Source of the DNA: Deltaproteobacteria bacterium
GTDB lineage: Bacteria; Myxococcota_A; Polyangia; Haliangiales; Haliangiaceae
Direction: 5' to 3'
Assembly (NCBI GenBank): GCA_025353585.1
Contig: JANXOM010000013.1
Coordinates: 62,001-126,000, forward strand
DNA: 64,000 bases
Of this stretch, positions 51,206 to 60,648 are shown in pieces (position 1 is the stretch's first letter; every line of letters begins with the position of its first letter). Below the pieces are notes generated by a model. That model was not told where the DNA came from. It ran no database searches and saw only the letters and a list, made by a program, of their open reading frames with translations. A program made the position numbers and the translations under genes.

Positions 51206-52366
51206 ATGCGATTCACCGAGGAACACCAGCAGTTGCGCAGGACCGTGCGCGACTTCGTGGCGAAGGAGATCAACCCACATGTCGACGGCTGGGAGCGCGA
51301 CGGCGCCTTCCCCGCACACGAGGTGTTCAAGAAGATGGGGCGCCTGGGCCTGCTCGGCGTGAACAAGCCGGAGGCGTACGGCGGCATGGGCCTCGACTAC
51401 TCGTTTCAGATGGCGGCCACCGAGGAGCTCGGCACGTGCACGTGCGGCGCGATCCCGATGGCGATCGGCGTGCAGACGGACATGGCCACGCCGGCCCTGG
51501 CCCGCTGGGGCAGCCACGAGCTCAAGCAGGAGTTCCTCGCGCCCGCGATCGCAGGCGAGGCCGTCGCGTCGATCGCGGTGAGCGAGGCGAGCGGTGGCTC
51601 CGACGTCGCGGCGATCAAGACCGTCGCGAAGAAGGACGGCTCCGACTACGTGATCGACGGCTCCAAGATGTGGATCACCAACGCCGCGCAGGCGGACTGG
51701 CTCTGCCTCCTCGTCAACACCGGCGAGGGCCCCGTGCACATGAACAAGACGCTCGTCATCGTCCCCACGAAGACGAAGGGCGTCACCGTCGGCGAGAAGA
51801 TCGACAAGCTCGGCATGCGCGCGAGCGACACTTGCCCCGTCTTCTTCGACGGCGTGCGCGTGCCGCAGAGGCATCGCATCGGCGAGGAGGGCATGGGCTT
51901 CATGATGCAGATGGTGCAGTTTCAGGAGGAGCGCCTGTGCGGCTCCGTCGGGACGCTGCGCGGCATGGAGCTCTTGATCGACCAGACGATCGCCTACTGC
52001 AAGGAGCGCCAGACGTTCGGGCGTCCGCTCATCGACAACCAGGTCGTGCACTTCCGCCTCGCCGAGCTGCGCACCGAGGTCGAGCTCCTGCGCTCGCTCG
52101 TCTATCGCGCCGTCGAGGAGTACGTCGGCGGCGCGGACACGACGCTGCTCGCGTCGATGGCGAAGCTCAAGGCCGGCCGCCTCGCGCGCGAGGTCAGCGA
52201 TGCGTGCCTCCAGTACTGGGGCGGCATGGGCTTCACGTGGGACAACGTCGCGGCGCGCGCGTATCGCGACACGCGGCTCCTCTCGATCGGCGGCGGCGCC
52301 GACGAGATCATGCTCGGCATCATCTGCAAGCTGACGAACACGCTGCCGAGCAAGAAGCGCAGCTAG
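51206..52366 (+). CDS. Acyl-CoA dehydrogenase
   Basis: The 386-residue flavoprotein oxidises an acyl-CoA to the enoyl-CoA, passing electrons to ETF. Visible features: N-terminal helix MRFTEEHQQLRRTVRDFV, SIAVSEASGGSDVAAIKT (FAD/substrate site), WITNAAQAD, and the C-terminal QYWGGMGFTWDNVAARAYRD with GGGADEIMLGI. The usual catalytic Glu position (YEGT in short and medium-chain enzymes) is Gly here. A Glu in QEERL near residue 240 fits the alternative helix-G base of isovaleryl and long-chain types. Substrate is uncertain. Confidence 0.95.
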   Translation: MRFTEEHQQLRRTVRDFVAKEINPHVDGWERDGAFPAHEVFKKMGRLGLLGVNKPEAYGGMGLDYSFQMAATEELGTCTCGAIPMAIGVQTDMATPALARWGSHELKQEFLAPAIAGEAVASIAVSEASGGSDVAAIKTVAKKDGSDYVIDGSKMWITNAAQADWLCLLVNTGEGPVHMNKTLVIVPTKTKGVTVGEKIDKLGMRASDTCPVFFDGVRVPQRHRIGEEGMGFMMQMVQFQEERLCGSVGTLRGMELLIDQTIAYCKERQTFGRPLIDNQVVHFRLAELRTEVELLRSLVYRAVEEYVGGADTTLLASMAKLKAGRLAREVSDACLQYWGGMGFTWDNVAARAYRDTRLLSIGGGADEIMLGIICKLTNTLPSKKRS

Positions 52367-52374
52367 AGACCGGG

Positions 52375-52809
52375 CTACTCGAGCTGCGACGCCTCGTGGA
52401 GCAGCTTGGCGGCGAGCGCGTCCGCCTGCGCGTGGAGCTTGGAGCCCGGCGCGCTCGCGTTCGTCGCCGCGTTGCAGGCGGTGTACGCCTCGGAGTACTT
52501 GCCCTGGGCCTCGAGCGCGCGCGCCAGGTTGTAGAAGTAGAGCGGCTCGGGCACGCGCGCCGCGGCGTCCCGGAAGGCCGCCGCCGCCTCGACCAAACGC
52601 TGCGCGGCGAGCTCTGCCTCGCCGTCCTTGTTCAACCGCTCCGCGATCGTGGCCTGCGCCTCGGCGGGTGGCGCGGGCTCCTGGCTCGGGGCCGGCCCGA
52701 CCTCGGCGGAGCTCGGCGTCGTCTGGGTGCATGCACACGGCGGCGCGCTGCAGCTCGTCGCCAGCGCGAAGATCAGCGCGAGGCCCGCGCCCAAGGATCG
52801 GTCAGACAT
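52375..52809 (-). CDS. TPR-containing lipoprotein
   Basis: The 144-residue product has a signal ending LATSCSAPPCAC, lipobox-like but with an additional Cys pair. After a Pro/Ala-rich linker, residues about 60-130 form two TPR-like helical repeats (AELAAQRLVEAAAAFRDAAA, PLYFYNLARALEAQGKYSEA, YTACNAATNASAPG). It is a protein-interaction module at the membrane surface. It is convergent with the acyl-CoA dehydrogenase (8 bp gap) and follows, 38 bp downstream, the Gly-tract lipoprotein gene. Confidence 0.75.
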   Translation of the reverse strand: MSDRSLGAGLALIFALATSCSAPPCACTQTTPSSAEVGPAPSQEPAPPAEAQATIAERLNKDGEAELAAQRLVEAAAAFRDAAARVPEPLYFYNLARALEAQGKYSEAYTACNAATNASAPGSKLHAQADALAAKLLHEASQLE

Positions 52810-52847
52810 ACCGATCCGGACGCCGCTCCCCCCCGTCGACCGGCTCG

Positions 52848-54074
52848 TCACAGCGCCACCGGCGCGGCCAGGTACGCCGTCGCCGCCGCCTTCATCTGCC
52901 CGCCGTCGGACGACAGATCCGTCTGCTGTCCGGCGCCCGTGCCGAACGTCATCCCCGCGATCCCCGCGCCGATCAGGTCCGACACGTGCCCGAAGAAGTA
53001 GTGCGCGCGGTTGTCGCGCCAGTGGCCGTTGCTGCCGCCGCACGTGTCCGACGGCACCCCGAGCGGCGTCTGCCACTCGAGCGCCGGCCGCTGCATCGCC
53101 GCCGTCAGCGCCGTCACCCAGCGCAGGTGCTGGTCGAAGTTCGGCAGCCCGACGTTGGCCTCGTCCCAGTAGACCGCGCCGCGCAAGCCGCCCGTGATGG
53201 AGCATTGCGCGCCGCCGCCGCTGGTCTCCCAGAAGCCCGCGTCGCGGTCCAGGGTCTCGACGGTGACGAAGTCCGTCTGATCGCCGCCCATCTCGAGCAG
53301 GAACGCGCCGACGGCCGCGCCCGAGGCCTCGACGTCGGCGTTCGGGTCGAGCGGATCGAAGTACGCCCCCCATTGCGACGCGTGAAACCCGATCCTCGCC
53401 GCGGGAGCCGTCGCGTGCCCGATCGCGACGACGCAATGCATGAGCCCCTCCGCGGACTGCGAGAAGCCCGCGCACTCCGGCGCGTCGTCGAAGTGGACCT
53501 GCGCCGGCAGCGCATCGGGCGCCGTGCCCGCCGCCGCGCGCTGCATGAGGTAGCCGAAGAAGTCCGGCTCGAACTGCACGGCCGCCGGCTTGCCGCTGTC
53601 GGCGATGCGCCGGAACAGGAGGCGCACGTCGGTGAGGTACTGATGCATCTTTGTCGCGTCGTTCAAGACGGCGTCGTTCTGCTGCTCGAGCTCGAGGGCG
53701 AGCTGGTAGTACGTGAACATCGGCGTCACCTGGTGCGTGGCGTCCGTCTGCGCGAAGAACAGCGGGTAGTCACCGTCCGTGTTCCACGTCGGCCAGCCGT
53801 TGCTGTCGCCGTAGCCGTCGAGGTACGCGTAGTGCAGATCCATCGGCACGCCATCGGTGTACGGCCCGCTGTTGTCGTTGCCGATGCCGATCATGAAGTT
53901 GCCGGTACCGCGCAGATCGATCGCGAGCTGCCGCTGCCGGGCGCGCAGCGTGAGCGCGCCCGAGCCGCTGCCCCCACCCGGCGCGTCGGGCGCGACGTCA
54001 TCGCCGCCGCCGCCTCCTCCGCCGCCGCCGCCGCACGCGCACAGCACCAGCAGGCCGATGACGGCTTCCCTCAT
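52848..54074 (-). CDS. Gly-tract lipoprotein of unknown function
   Basis: The 408-residue product starts with a short signal and a lipobox-like LCAC followed by ten Gly residues, an unusual homopolymer. The globular part (about 40-408) has blocks such as MDLHYAYLDGYGDSNG, FFAQTDATHQVTPMFTYYQL, AVQFEPDFFGYLMQ, RIGFHASQWGAYFDPLDP, and a cluster of Trp/Asp/Glu residues. The look is of a TIM-barrel glycoside-hydrolase-like enzyme. I cannot name a family or catalytic residues. The upstream region is a broken gene (see 54127-54428). Confidence 0.7.
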   Translation of the reverse strand: MREAVIGLLVLCACGGGGGGGGGGDDVAPDAPGGGSGSGALTLRARQRQLAIDLRGTGNFMIGIGNDNSGPYTDGVPMDLHYAYLDGYGDSNGWPTWNTDGDYPLFFAQTDATHQVTPMFTYYQLALELEQQNDAVLNDATKMHQYLTDVRLLFRRIADSGKPAAVQFEPDFFGYLMQRAAAGTAPDALPAQVHFDDAPECAGFSQSAEGLMHCVVAIGHATAPAARIGFHASQWGAYFDPLDPNADVEASGAAVGAFLLEMGGDQTDFVTVETLDRDAGFWETSGGGAQCSITGGLRGAVYWDEANVGLPNFDQHLRWVTALTAAMQRPALEWQTPLGVPSDTCGGSNGHWRDNRAHYFFGHVSDLIGAGIAGMTFGTGAGQQTDLSSDGGQMKAAATAYLAAPVAL

Positions 54075-54126
54075 CCGCCGATCATGCACGCGAACGGGGC
54101 CGCGTGGATCGCCGAATCCACGGCGT

Positions 54127-54428
54127 TCAGGGGAGCGCGAGGTCTGCCGCGTCGAGCCAAGCATCGAGGCTCGGCGCGCCGGCGCGCGCCTCGTCGAGCG
54201 AGCCACATGTGACTACCTCCACGTACGCCGCGGTCGACTTCGAGGTGCCGAGCTCGTCGAGAGTGTCGCGCCCTGGTCTGCGACGGCTCGAAGGCGTGGA
54301 GCGCGAGGCCAGGACGTCAGCTGAACATCGACCTTCGTCACGCAGAGACAGTCATCGACGTACAGTCGTTCGACGTAAGGGCCCCTCACGCTCACCGCGT
54401 ATTTCCCGCCCCCGCCGTGGTCAAACAC
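54127..54428 (-). pseudogene. Remnant of a small gene broken by frameshifts
   Basis: An ATG at 54428 opens FDHGGGGKYAVSVRGPYVER and LYVDDCLCVTKVDVQLTSW with good codon bias. A different phase then best continues as ALHAFEPSQTRAR. A third phase finishes with DTLDELGTSKSTAAYVEVV, TCGSLDEARAGAPSLDAWLD and AADLALP before the stop at 54127-54129. Two phase changes within about 60 bp are needed, near 54265-54300. Restored, it would encode about 100 residues. The rest of the 54075-54454 gap shows no other gene; 54429-54454 holds the start region of the next gene. Confidence 0.5.
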
Positions 54429-54454
54429 GGGGCTTCGGCAATACTCGCCACTGG

Positions 54455-55804
54455 ATGTACCGGCCGCTCGCGCTCGCGCTCGCCGTCGCCGTCGCCGTCG
54501 GGACGAGCGCCTCGGCGGTCGCGCACGCTGACGACGAGGCCGCCGCCGCCGTGGTCGTGCCGCGCGCCGTCGTCGGCTTCCGCGTGGAAGGCAAGTCGAA
54601 GACCACCGCCACCACGCTTGGATACCTCGCGCATATCCGCGTCGGCGATCCCGTGACGCCCGCCATGATCCCGCAGCTCGACCTCGCGCTCATGTCGAGC
54701 GAGCTGTTCAAGACGGCGACCGTCGCCCTCGAGGAGGCGCCCGGCGGCTACACCATTGTCGCCACGCTCGACGACAAGCTCTCGTGGATCGCCGCGCCGA
54801 CGATCTTCATCCTGCCCTCGAGCTACGCCATCGGCCTCGGCTATGCCGAGAACAACCTCCTCGGCGAGGACCAGAAGCTCCTCTTCTACGGGCAGATCGG
54901 CAATCGCAGCTCCTTCGTCTTTGGCACGTACCTCGACCCGCGCGTCGAGGGCACGCCGCTGCTCGTCCGCTACGACCTCTACTTCCTGCGGCACATCGAG
55001 AACGAGTACGCGAACGCCTCACCGACCTCGCAGGCCGTCGCGCGCGCGTCCACGGAGGACTTCTTCGACGTCGGCGCGCTCGTCGGGTGGACCTTCGCGT
55101 GGTGGGCCACCGCCGACCTCCGGCTGCGCACCGCGTACGTGAAGTTTCACGACGCGAACCTCGGCGACGACGCGAAGACGCCGACCGCCGTCCCCGAGAA
55201 GGACGGCTGGGACACCACCGCGATGGTCCACGTCACGCTCGATCACCGCCGCCATCGCTACGGCCTGACCTCGGGCCCGTACCTCCAGCTCACCGGCGAG
55301 GCGAGCCTCCCCGGCCTCGACGACTACCACTACCAGGACGCCCTCCTCCGCGCGTACTACAGCTGGGAGCTGTTCACCGGACACGAATTCGAGGTGCGCG
55401 GGATGCTGGGCGCGGGCCGTCACATGCCGTTCCACGAGGAGCTCACGCTCGGCGGCGTCAGCGACCTCCGCGGCTACTCCGTCGACCAGTTTCGCGGCGA
55501 CCGGCGCGCCGTGTTCCGCGCCGAATACTCCGTGCCGATCCTGCGCATCCGGAGCTTCGCGTTCCGCGCGCTCGGCTTCTGGGACGCGGGCTACGTCGGC
55601 TTCGGCGATCGCGACCCGAGCGGCGGTCGCGACTATCTCTCGAGCCAGCGTGACGGCACGAGCTTCCTGCGCAACGACGTCGGCCTCGGCCTGCGCCTCT
55701 ATGTCAGCTCCGTCGTGCTGCCGCTCCTCGGGCTCGACTTCGGCTACGGCATCGAGGGCCACAGCCCCGAGGTCTACTTCGAGGTCGGCCTGACGGACTT
55801 CTAG
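54455..55804 (+). CDS. POTRA/BamA-like outer-membrane barrel protein
   Basis: The 449-residue protein has a signal peptide (ending VAHA) and an N-terminal POTRA-like domain at about 38-110 (VPRAVVGFRVEGKSKTTATT, LMSSELFKTATVALEEAPGG). A surface-antigen/Omp85-type beta barrel follows with the characteristic late motif LTLGGVSDLRGYSVDQFRGD, and it ends YFEVGLTDF. It is shorter than BamA (one POTRA) and is more like TamA-type or patatin-associated barrels. Probable outer-membrane protein or transport barrel. The stop is adjacent to the convergent gene at 55806. Confidence 0.88.
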   Translation: MYRPLALALAVAVAVGTSASAVAHADDEAAAAVVVPRAVVGFRVEGKSKTTATTLGYLAHIRVGDPVTPAMIPQLDLALMSSELFKTATVALEEAPGGYTIVATLDDKLSWIAAPTIFILPSSYAIGLGYAENNLLGEDQKLLFYGQIGNRSSFVFGTYLDPRVEGTPLLVRYDLYFLRHIENEYANASPTSQAVARASTEDFFDVGALVGWTFAWWATADLRLRTAYVKFHDANLGDDAKTPTAVPEKDGWDTTAMVHVTLDHRRHRYGLTSGPYLQLTGEASLPGLDDYHYQDALLRAYYSWELFTGHEFEVRGMLGAGRHMPFHEELTLGGVSDLRGYSVDQFRGDRRAVFRAEYSVPILRIRSFAFRALGFWDAGYVGFGDRDPSGGRDYLSSQRDGTSFLRNDVGLGLRLYVSSVVLPLLGLDFGYGIEGHSPEVYFEVGLTDF

Positions 55805-55805
55805 G

Positions 55806-57467
55806 CTACGGCTCGGGGACGACGCCGGCCATCGGAACCCAGATCGTCTGCCCCGTGCTACCGACCTCGAGCTCGTAGTACCCCTGCAGCAGCTGGCGCA
55901 CCGTCGCGGATTGCATGAGCCCGTTCGGACCCGGCACGAGCACGCGCGCGCCCGGCGCGATCTTCTTCTGGATCTCACCGCTCACCGCCTCGCCACCCTT
56001 CACGCCGCCGATCGCGTTCATCCCGATCCCCATGATCGAGCCGCGCGGCTCGGCCGCATCGGCGCCGTTCGCCTTGCGTCCGGTCAGCCCGTGCGACGCC
56101 GTGACCTCCTTTGTCCGTCCGCCCGGCGGCTTCGCCGACGGCGGGGCCAGCTCGGCGGCCGGGTCATCGATCACACGCGAGGGCTCGTCCTCCGCGGTGT
56201 CGACCACGGCCGCCGCGGGGCTGGCCGCGGCGGCGGGCGGCGGGACCGCGAGCGGCGGCGGCAACGTCTGCTTCCGCGCGCCGATCTCGCCAGACACGGC
56301 GGCCTGCACCGCCGGCTGCGGCTTCGCGAACGGCGGCGGGGCCGGGATCAGCGCGGCCGCGAGCGCGGGCATCGGCGGCGGCTCCGTCGGGACCACGGTG
56401 CGCATCGGCTGCGACGGGCGCCCGATCGGCACGGGCGGCACGGCGGGCGGCGGTGTCGGGTCGTCGGCGGCGAGGCTCACCGCGGGCATCGACGGCTGCG
56501 TCGAGCGGACACCCGGCAGCGCGATCTCCCCCGACGTCGACGACGACATCGAGGACGAGACGATCGGGGAACCGCTCGACGGCGTCGCGCGGGCGAGCGG
56601 CATGACCGGCGCCATCTCCGGCACGCCCATGAGCGGCGTCTTCTTGCGCGTCGGCTGCGCGGGGATCGGCGCCGTGGTGGGAGCGCCCGCCGGCGGCGCG
56701 GCGGCCATCGCGGGCGCGGCCTCGCCACGCAAGATCGGCGGCAAGCTCGCGGGGCGACCGCGCACCGTCTCGAGGAGCGGGATGTCGTTCGTGCGACGCG
56801 GCACCGTCGGGCGGTCGGCGCTCGGGCGCTGGGAGCCCCACGCCGCGGTCTGCTCGATCGGCTTGACGGGCGCGCTGCCGTCGTCCGCCGCGATCGCGAG
56901 GTGGCCCATGCGGATCATCTCGACCCCGAACACCGCGCCCGCCGCGGGGTTGTACGCGACGAGCTCCTCGATGATGGCGGCCTGGTTCACCGGGTCGGTG
57001 ACCACGTTGGCCGCGCCCGCGAGCACCACACGCCGGGTGAGGAGGCGCGCGAGCATCCGCTCGACGCTGCGCGAGACGCTGCGCAGGATGCCGCCGTTGA
57101 CGTCGTCGAACGGCAAGCCGACGAACTGCGCGACGAGCAGCTGCGCGTCGGCGCAGCGCACCTGCAACGCGCCGGTCGCGTGAAGGCGGACGCGCTGACC
57201 GGTCGCGGGGATGAGGAACGTGGTCGTCATGTCGAACGGCACGTCGACCGGCGCTGTGAGCACGAAGTACGCGCTCGCGGGGCGCGTGGGGTCCGGCGTG
57301 CGCCAGTGGTGGTGGCCCGGCCCGAGCCGATCACCGACGAGCCACGCCGGGCACATCACGACGTATTCGTCCTCGCCGCACGCGACCGCGCACTCGGGGC
57401 CGATGGGAAACGGCCACGCGTACACCAGCTGGGTCGCTGCGACCGCGTCCCGCGCGATGGCCGTCAT
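55806..57467 (-). CDS. SPFH-like protein with long Pro-rich linker and small C-terminal domain
   Basis: The 553-residue soluble protein has an N-terminal 205-residue domain resembling the SPFH/Band-7 or virion-core-like fold: YAWPFPIGPECAVACGEDEY, VGDRLGPGHHHWRT, SRSVERMLARLLTRRVVL. A 250-residue low-complexity region rich in Pro, Ala and Ser follows (PTPPPAVPPVPIGRPSQP; repeated SGEI motifs: STSGEI, VSGEIG, VSGEIQ). The last 60 residues form an SH3/Tudor-like small domain (GARVLVPGPNGLMQSATVRQ, YYELEVGSTGQTIWVP). No enzymatic motif is seen. It may scaffold other proteins. Confidence 0.6.
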   Translation of the reverse strand: MTAIARDAVAATQLVYAWPFPIGPECAVACGEDEYVVMCPAWLVGDRLGPGHHHWRTPDPTRPASAYFVLTAPVDVPFDMTTTFLIPATGQRVRLHATGALQVRCADAQLLVAQFVGLPFDDVNGGILRSVSRSVERMLARLLTRRVVLAGAANVVTDPVNQAAIIEELVAYNPAAGAVFGVEMIRMGHLAIAADDGSAPVKPIEQTAAWGSQRPSADRPTVPRRTNDIPLLETVRGRPASLPPILRGEAAPAMAAAPPAGAPTTAPIPAQPTRKKTPLMGVPEMAPVMPLARATPSSGSPIVSSSMSSSTSGEIALPGVRSTQPSMPAVSLAADDPTPPPAVPPVPIGRPSQPMRTVVPTEPPPMPALAAALIPAPPPFAKPQPAVQAAVSGEIGARKQTLPPPLAVPPPAAAASPAAAVVDTAEDEPSRVIDDPAAELAPPSAKPPGGRTKEVTASHGLTGRKANGADAAEPRGSIMGIGMNAIGGVKGGEAVSGEIQKKIAPGARVLVPGPNGLMQSATVRQLLQGYYELEVGSTGQTIWVPMAGVVPEP

Positions 57468-57503
57468 CGGCGACGATGTTACAGGATCTCCGAGCGCGCG
57501 TGG

Positions 57504-58814
57504 CTACCGGCTCGCCAAGTCGTCATCGCCAAACGCCACCGGGTGGACCCGGACGCGACGAACCCGGCGCGGCGAGGCCTCGATGACCTCGAGCACGGTG
57601 CCGTTATCGGTGGTGAGGCGCTCGCCGGCCTGGGGGATCGCCTGCGCCAGGGACATGCACAACCCCGCGATCGTCGTGCGATCCTTGCCGACGGGCAGGT
57701 CCAGGTGCAGGTCGCGGTTGACCTTGCGGACCGACGCCCAGCCCTGGACCAGGATCGTCCCCGAGGGCTCGCGGACGAAGAACTGCTCGGGGACGTCGTC
57801 CTCGCTCATGATGTCGCCGACGAGCTCCTCGATGAGGTCCTCGGTCGTGACCAGGCCCGACAGGCCGCCGGCGTCGTCCACCACGAGCGCCATCTGCGTG
57901 CGGCGTCGCTGCATCTCGCGCAGGAGATCGAGCGCGCGCGTGCCCTCGGGGACCTTGTGCGAGGGCCGCAAGATGTCCTCGAGGACCACGAGGCCCTTCT
58001 GCCAGGACAGCGCGAGGACGTCGCGCGCGACGACATAGCCGACGATGTTGTCGAGAGCGCCGTCGAACACGGGCATGCGGCTGTGGCCTTCCTCGAGGAG
58101 GACGCGCTGGACCTCGTCGGGCGGGGCGGTGCGGCTGAGCGCGACGACGCGGTTGCGCGGCACCATGACCTCGGCGACCGTGACCTCGCCGAAGCCGAGC
58201 GCGCGGGACGCGATCTCGCTCGCCCGCGGATCCACCGAGCCCGTCTTCGCTGCCTCCTCGACGAGCTGCTGGAGCTCGTCCCGCGACAGGCGCGTCTCGG
58301 TGAACGTGGTGCGATCGCCGAACATGCGCAGGAACAGGTTCGATACCCCGGTGAGGAGCCACACGACGGGCCGCAGCACCTGCGCGAGGACGAGGAGCGG
58401 CCGCGCGACGAAGAACGAGTACCGATCCGAGAACCGCAGCGCGAGCGACTTCGGCACGAGCTCGCCGACGACGAGCTCGAGGAACACGACCAGCACGATG
58501 ACGGTCGCGAACGACAGCGGCGAGGCCGCGCGCCCGAGGCCCAGCGTCTCGTAGGTCGGCTCGAGGCCCGCCTCCATGCGCGCGCCGCCGATCGCCGCGG
58601 CGGTCGTGCCGAGCGTCGTCATCACGACCTGTACGGTGGCCAGGAAGCGCTCGGGCGCGTCGCGCAGCGACTTGACGGCGAGCGCGCGCGGGTCCCGGCG
58701 GCGAATGAACTCGCGCAGCCGCGTGGTGCGGACGCTGAGGACAGCGATCTCGGCGCCCGCGAAGAGCCCGTTCGCCACCAACAACCCCACGACGATCAGA
58801 AGCTGGGAACCCAC
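57504..58814 (-). CDS. CorC/HlyC-type (DUF21-CBS) membrane protein
   Basis: The 436-residue protein has a DUF21/CNNM membrane domain at about 1-190 (GLFAGAEIAVLSVR, LELVVGELVPKSLALRF), two CBS domains at about 200-330 (AEVMVPRNRVVALSR, HSRMPVFDGALDNIVGYV, QMALVVDDAGGLSGLVTTED) and a C-terminal CorC_HlyC transporter-associated domain (LHLDLPVGKDRTTIAGLCM). Related proteins move Mg2+ or cobalt. The GTG start fits. It is divergent from greB (38 bp gap) and 37 bp upstream of the SPFH-like gene. Confidence 0.95.
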   Translation of the reverse strand: MGSQLLIVVGLLVANGLFAGAEIAVLSVRTTRLREFIRRRDPRALAVKSLRDAPERFLATVQVVMTTLGTTAAAIGGARMEAGLEPTYETLGLGRAASPLSFATVIVLVVFLELVVGELVPKSLALRFSDRYSFFVARPLLVLAQVLRPVVWLLTGVSNLFLRMFGDRTTFTETRLSRDELQQLVEEAAKTGSVDPRASEIASRALGFGEVTVAEVMVPRNRVVALSRTAPPDEVQRVLLEEGHSRMPVFDGALDNIVGYVVARDVLALSWQKGLVVLEDILRPSHKVPEGTRALDLLREMQRRRTQMALVVDDAGGLSGLVTTEDLIEELVGDIMSEDDVPEQFFVREPSGTILVQGWASVRKVNRDLHLDLPVGKDRTTIAGLCMSLAQAIPQAGERLTTDNGTVLEVIEASPRRVRRVRVHPVAFGDDDLASR

Positions 58815-58852
58815 GTGCCGGGACGCAGCATAGCGCGATATGTTCCACGGGG

Positions 58853-59365
<513 letters not shown>

Positions 59366-59370
59366 CCGCG

Positions 59371-60609
59371 ATGACGCGCCCGCGCCGCCGCAAGCGCCGG
59401 CTCCTGCCGGGCGTCCCGCGCGAGCTCCGGGACGCGCCGTCGCAAGCGATCGCCGTGCAGCTGCCCGGCACGTTGCAGCGGTTCGCGCGCACCCAGGCGC
59501 GCTGGCGACCGGGCTGCGACGTGACGGTGCTCCGCGACGGCGGCGAGACGTACCCGGCGATGCTGGCGGCGATCCGCGGCGCGCTGCGCTCGATCTGCTT
59601 CGAGACGTACATCCTCGCGGCGGACGGCACGGGCGACCGGTTCAAGGAGGCGCTCGCCGAGCGGGCCCGGGCAGGCGTGGCCGTGCGGCTGATCTACGAT
59701 GCGGTCGGCTCGTTCGGGCTGCCCGACGCCTGGCTCGGCGAGCTGCGGGCGCTCGGCGTCGAGGTCATCGACTTCAACCCCATCCGCATGTGGCGGCGCC
59801 GGTTCCGGCTCTCGTACCGCGACCACCGCAAGATCCTCGTGGTCGACGACGCGGTCGCGTTCACCGGCGGGCTGAACATCGCGAACGACTACGCGTCATT
59901 GGCCGACGGCGGCGCGGGTTGGCACGACATGCATTGCCGCGTGCGCGGCGCGATCGTGCGCGACCTCGCGCGGATGTTCCGGCGCACGTGGCTGCGCTCC
60001 GGTGGCACGCCCTACACGCTCGCGACCGCGCCGGCGGCACCGGCGGAGGCGCCGCGCGGCCGGTCGATCGTGCGGCTGATCGACAACACCGGGATCCGGC
60101 AGCGCACCGCGATGCGCCGGGCGTACCTGCACGTGATCAAGCACGCCGAGAAGCGCGTGCTGATCCAGAACGCGTACTTCCTGCCGGATCGCGGCGTGCG
60201 GCGGGCGCTCGCGCGGGCGGCGCGGCGCGGCGTCGACGTGCGCATCATCGTGCCGGGCCGCAACGACGTGCAGCTCGTCGCGTGGGCGAGTCTCTACGTG
60301 CTGCGCGTCCTCGCGCGCCAGGGCGTCAAGATCCTGCGCTGGCCGGGGCCGATGATGCACGCGAAGACGGCGGTGGTGGACGGGTCGTGGTCCACGATCG
60401 GTAGCTACAACTTCGACGCGCAGAGCCGGTTCAACAACCTCGAGGTGACGGTCGAGATCCTCGACGACGAGGTCGCAGGCGAGCTCGTACGGCAGTTCGA
60501 CGCCGACGAGCCAGCGTGCGCGCCCTACGACGAGGCGATCTGGCTCGCCCAGCCGTGGTGGCGCAAGGCGTTCGCGTGGCTCGCGTTCCGGTTGCGGCGC
60601 TTCTTGTAG
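59371..60609 (+). CDS. Phospholipase D-like/cardiolipin synthase-type protein
   Basis: The 412-residue protein has two HKD catalytic motifs: HRKILVVDD near 151-159 followed by GGLNIANDY, and HAKTAVVDG near 329-337 followed by GSYNFDAQSRFNN. This is the arrangement of cardiolipin synthases and related phosphatidyltransferases. The first 35 residues are strongly basic (RPRRRKRRLLPG) and no membrane helix is evident, unlike ClsA. It likely acts on phospholipids at the inner membrane face. Start ATG lies 5 bp after greB. Confidence 0.93.
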   Translation: MTRPRRRKRRLLPGVPRELRDAPSQAIAVQLPGTLQRFARTQARWRPGCDVTVLRDGGETYPAMLAAIRGALRSICFETYILAADGTGDRFKEALAERARAGVAVRLIYDAVGSFGLPDAWLGELRALGVEVIDFNPIRMWRRRFRLSYRDHRKILVVDDAVAFTGGLNIANDYASLADGGAGWHDMHCRVRGAIVRDLARMFRRTWLRSGGTPYTLATAPAAPAEAPRGRSIVRLIDNTGIRQRTAMRRAYLHVIKHAEKRVLIQNAYFLPDRGVRRALARAARRGVDVRIIVPGRNDVQLVAWASLYVLRVLARQGVKILRWPGPMMHAKTAVVDGSWSTIGSYNFDAQSRFNNLEVTVEILDDEVAGELVRQFDADEPACAPYDEAIWLAQPWWRKAFAWLAFRLRRFL

Positions 60610-60648
60610 CGAGATTCCAAAGACAGACGGGCGTGCTACTGGATCGGG

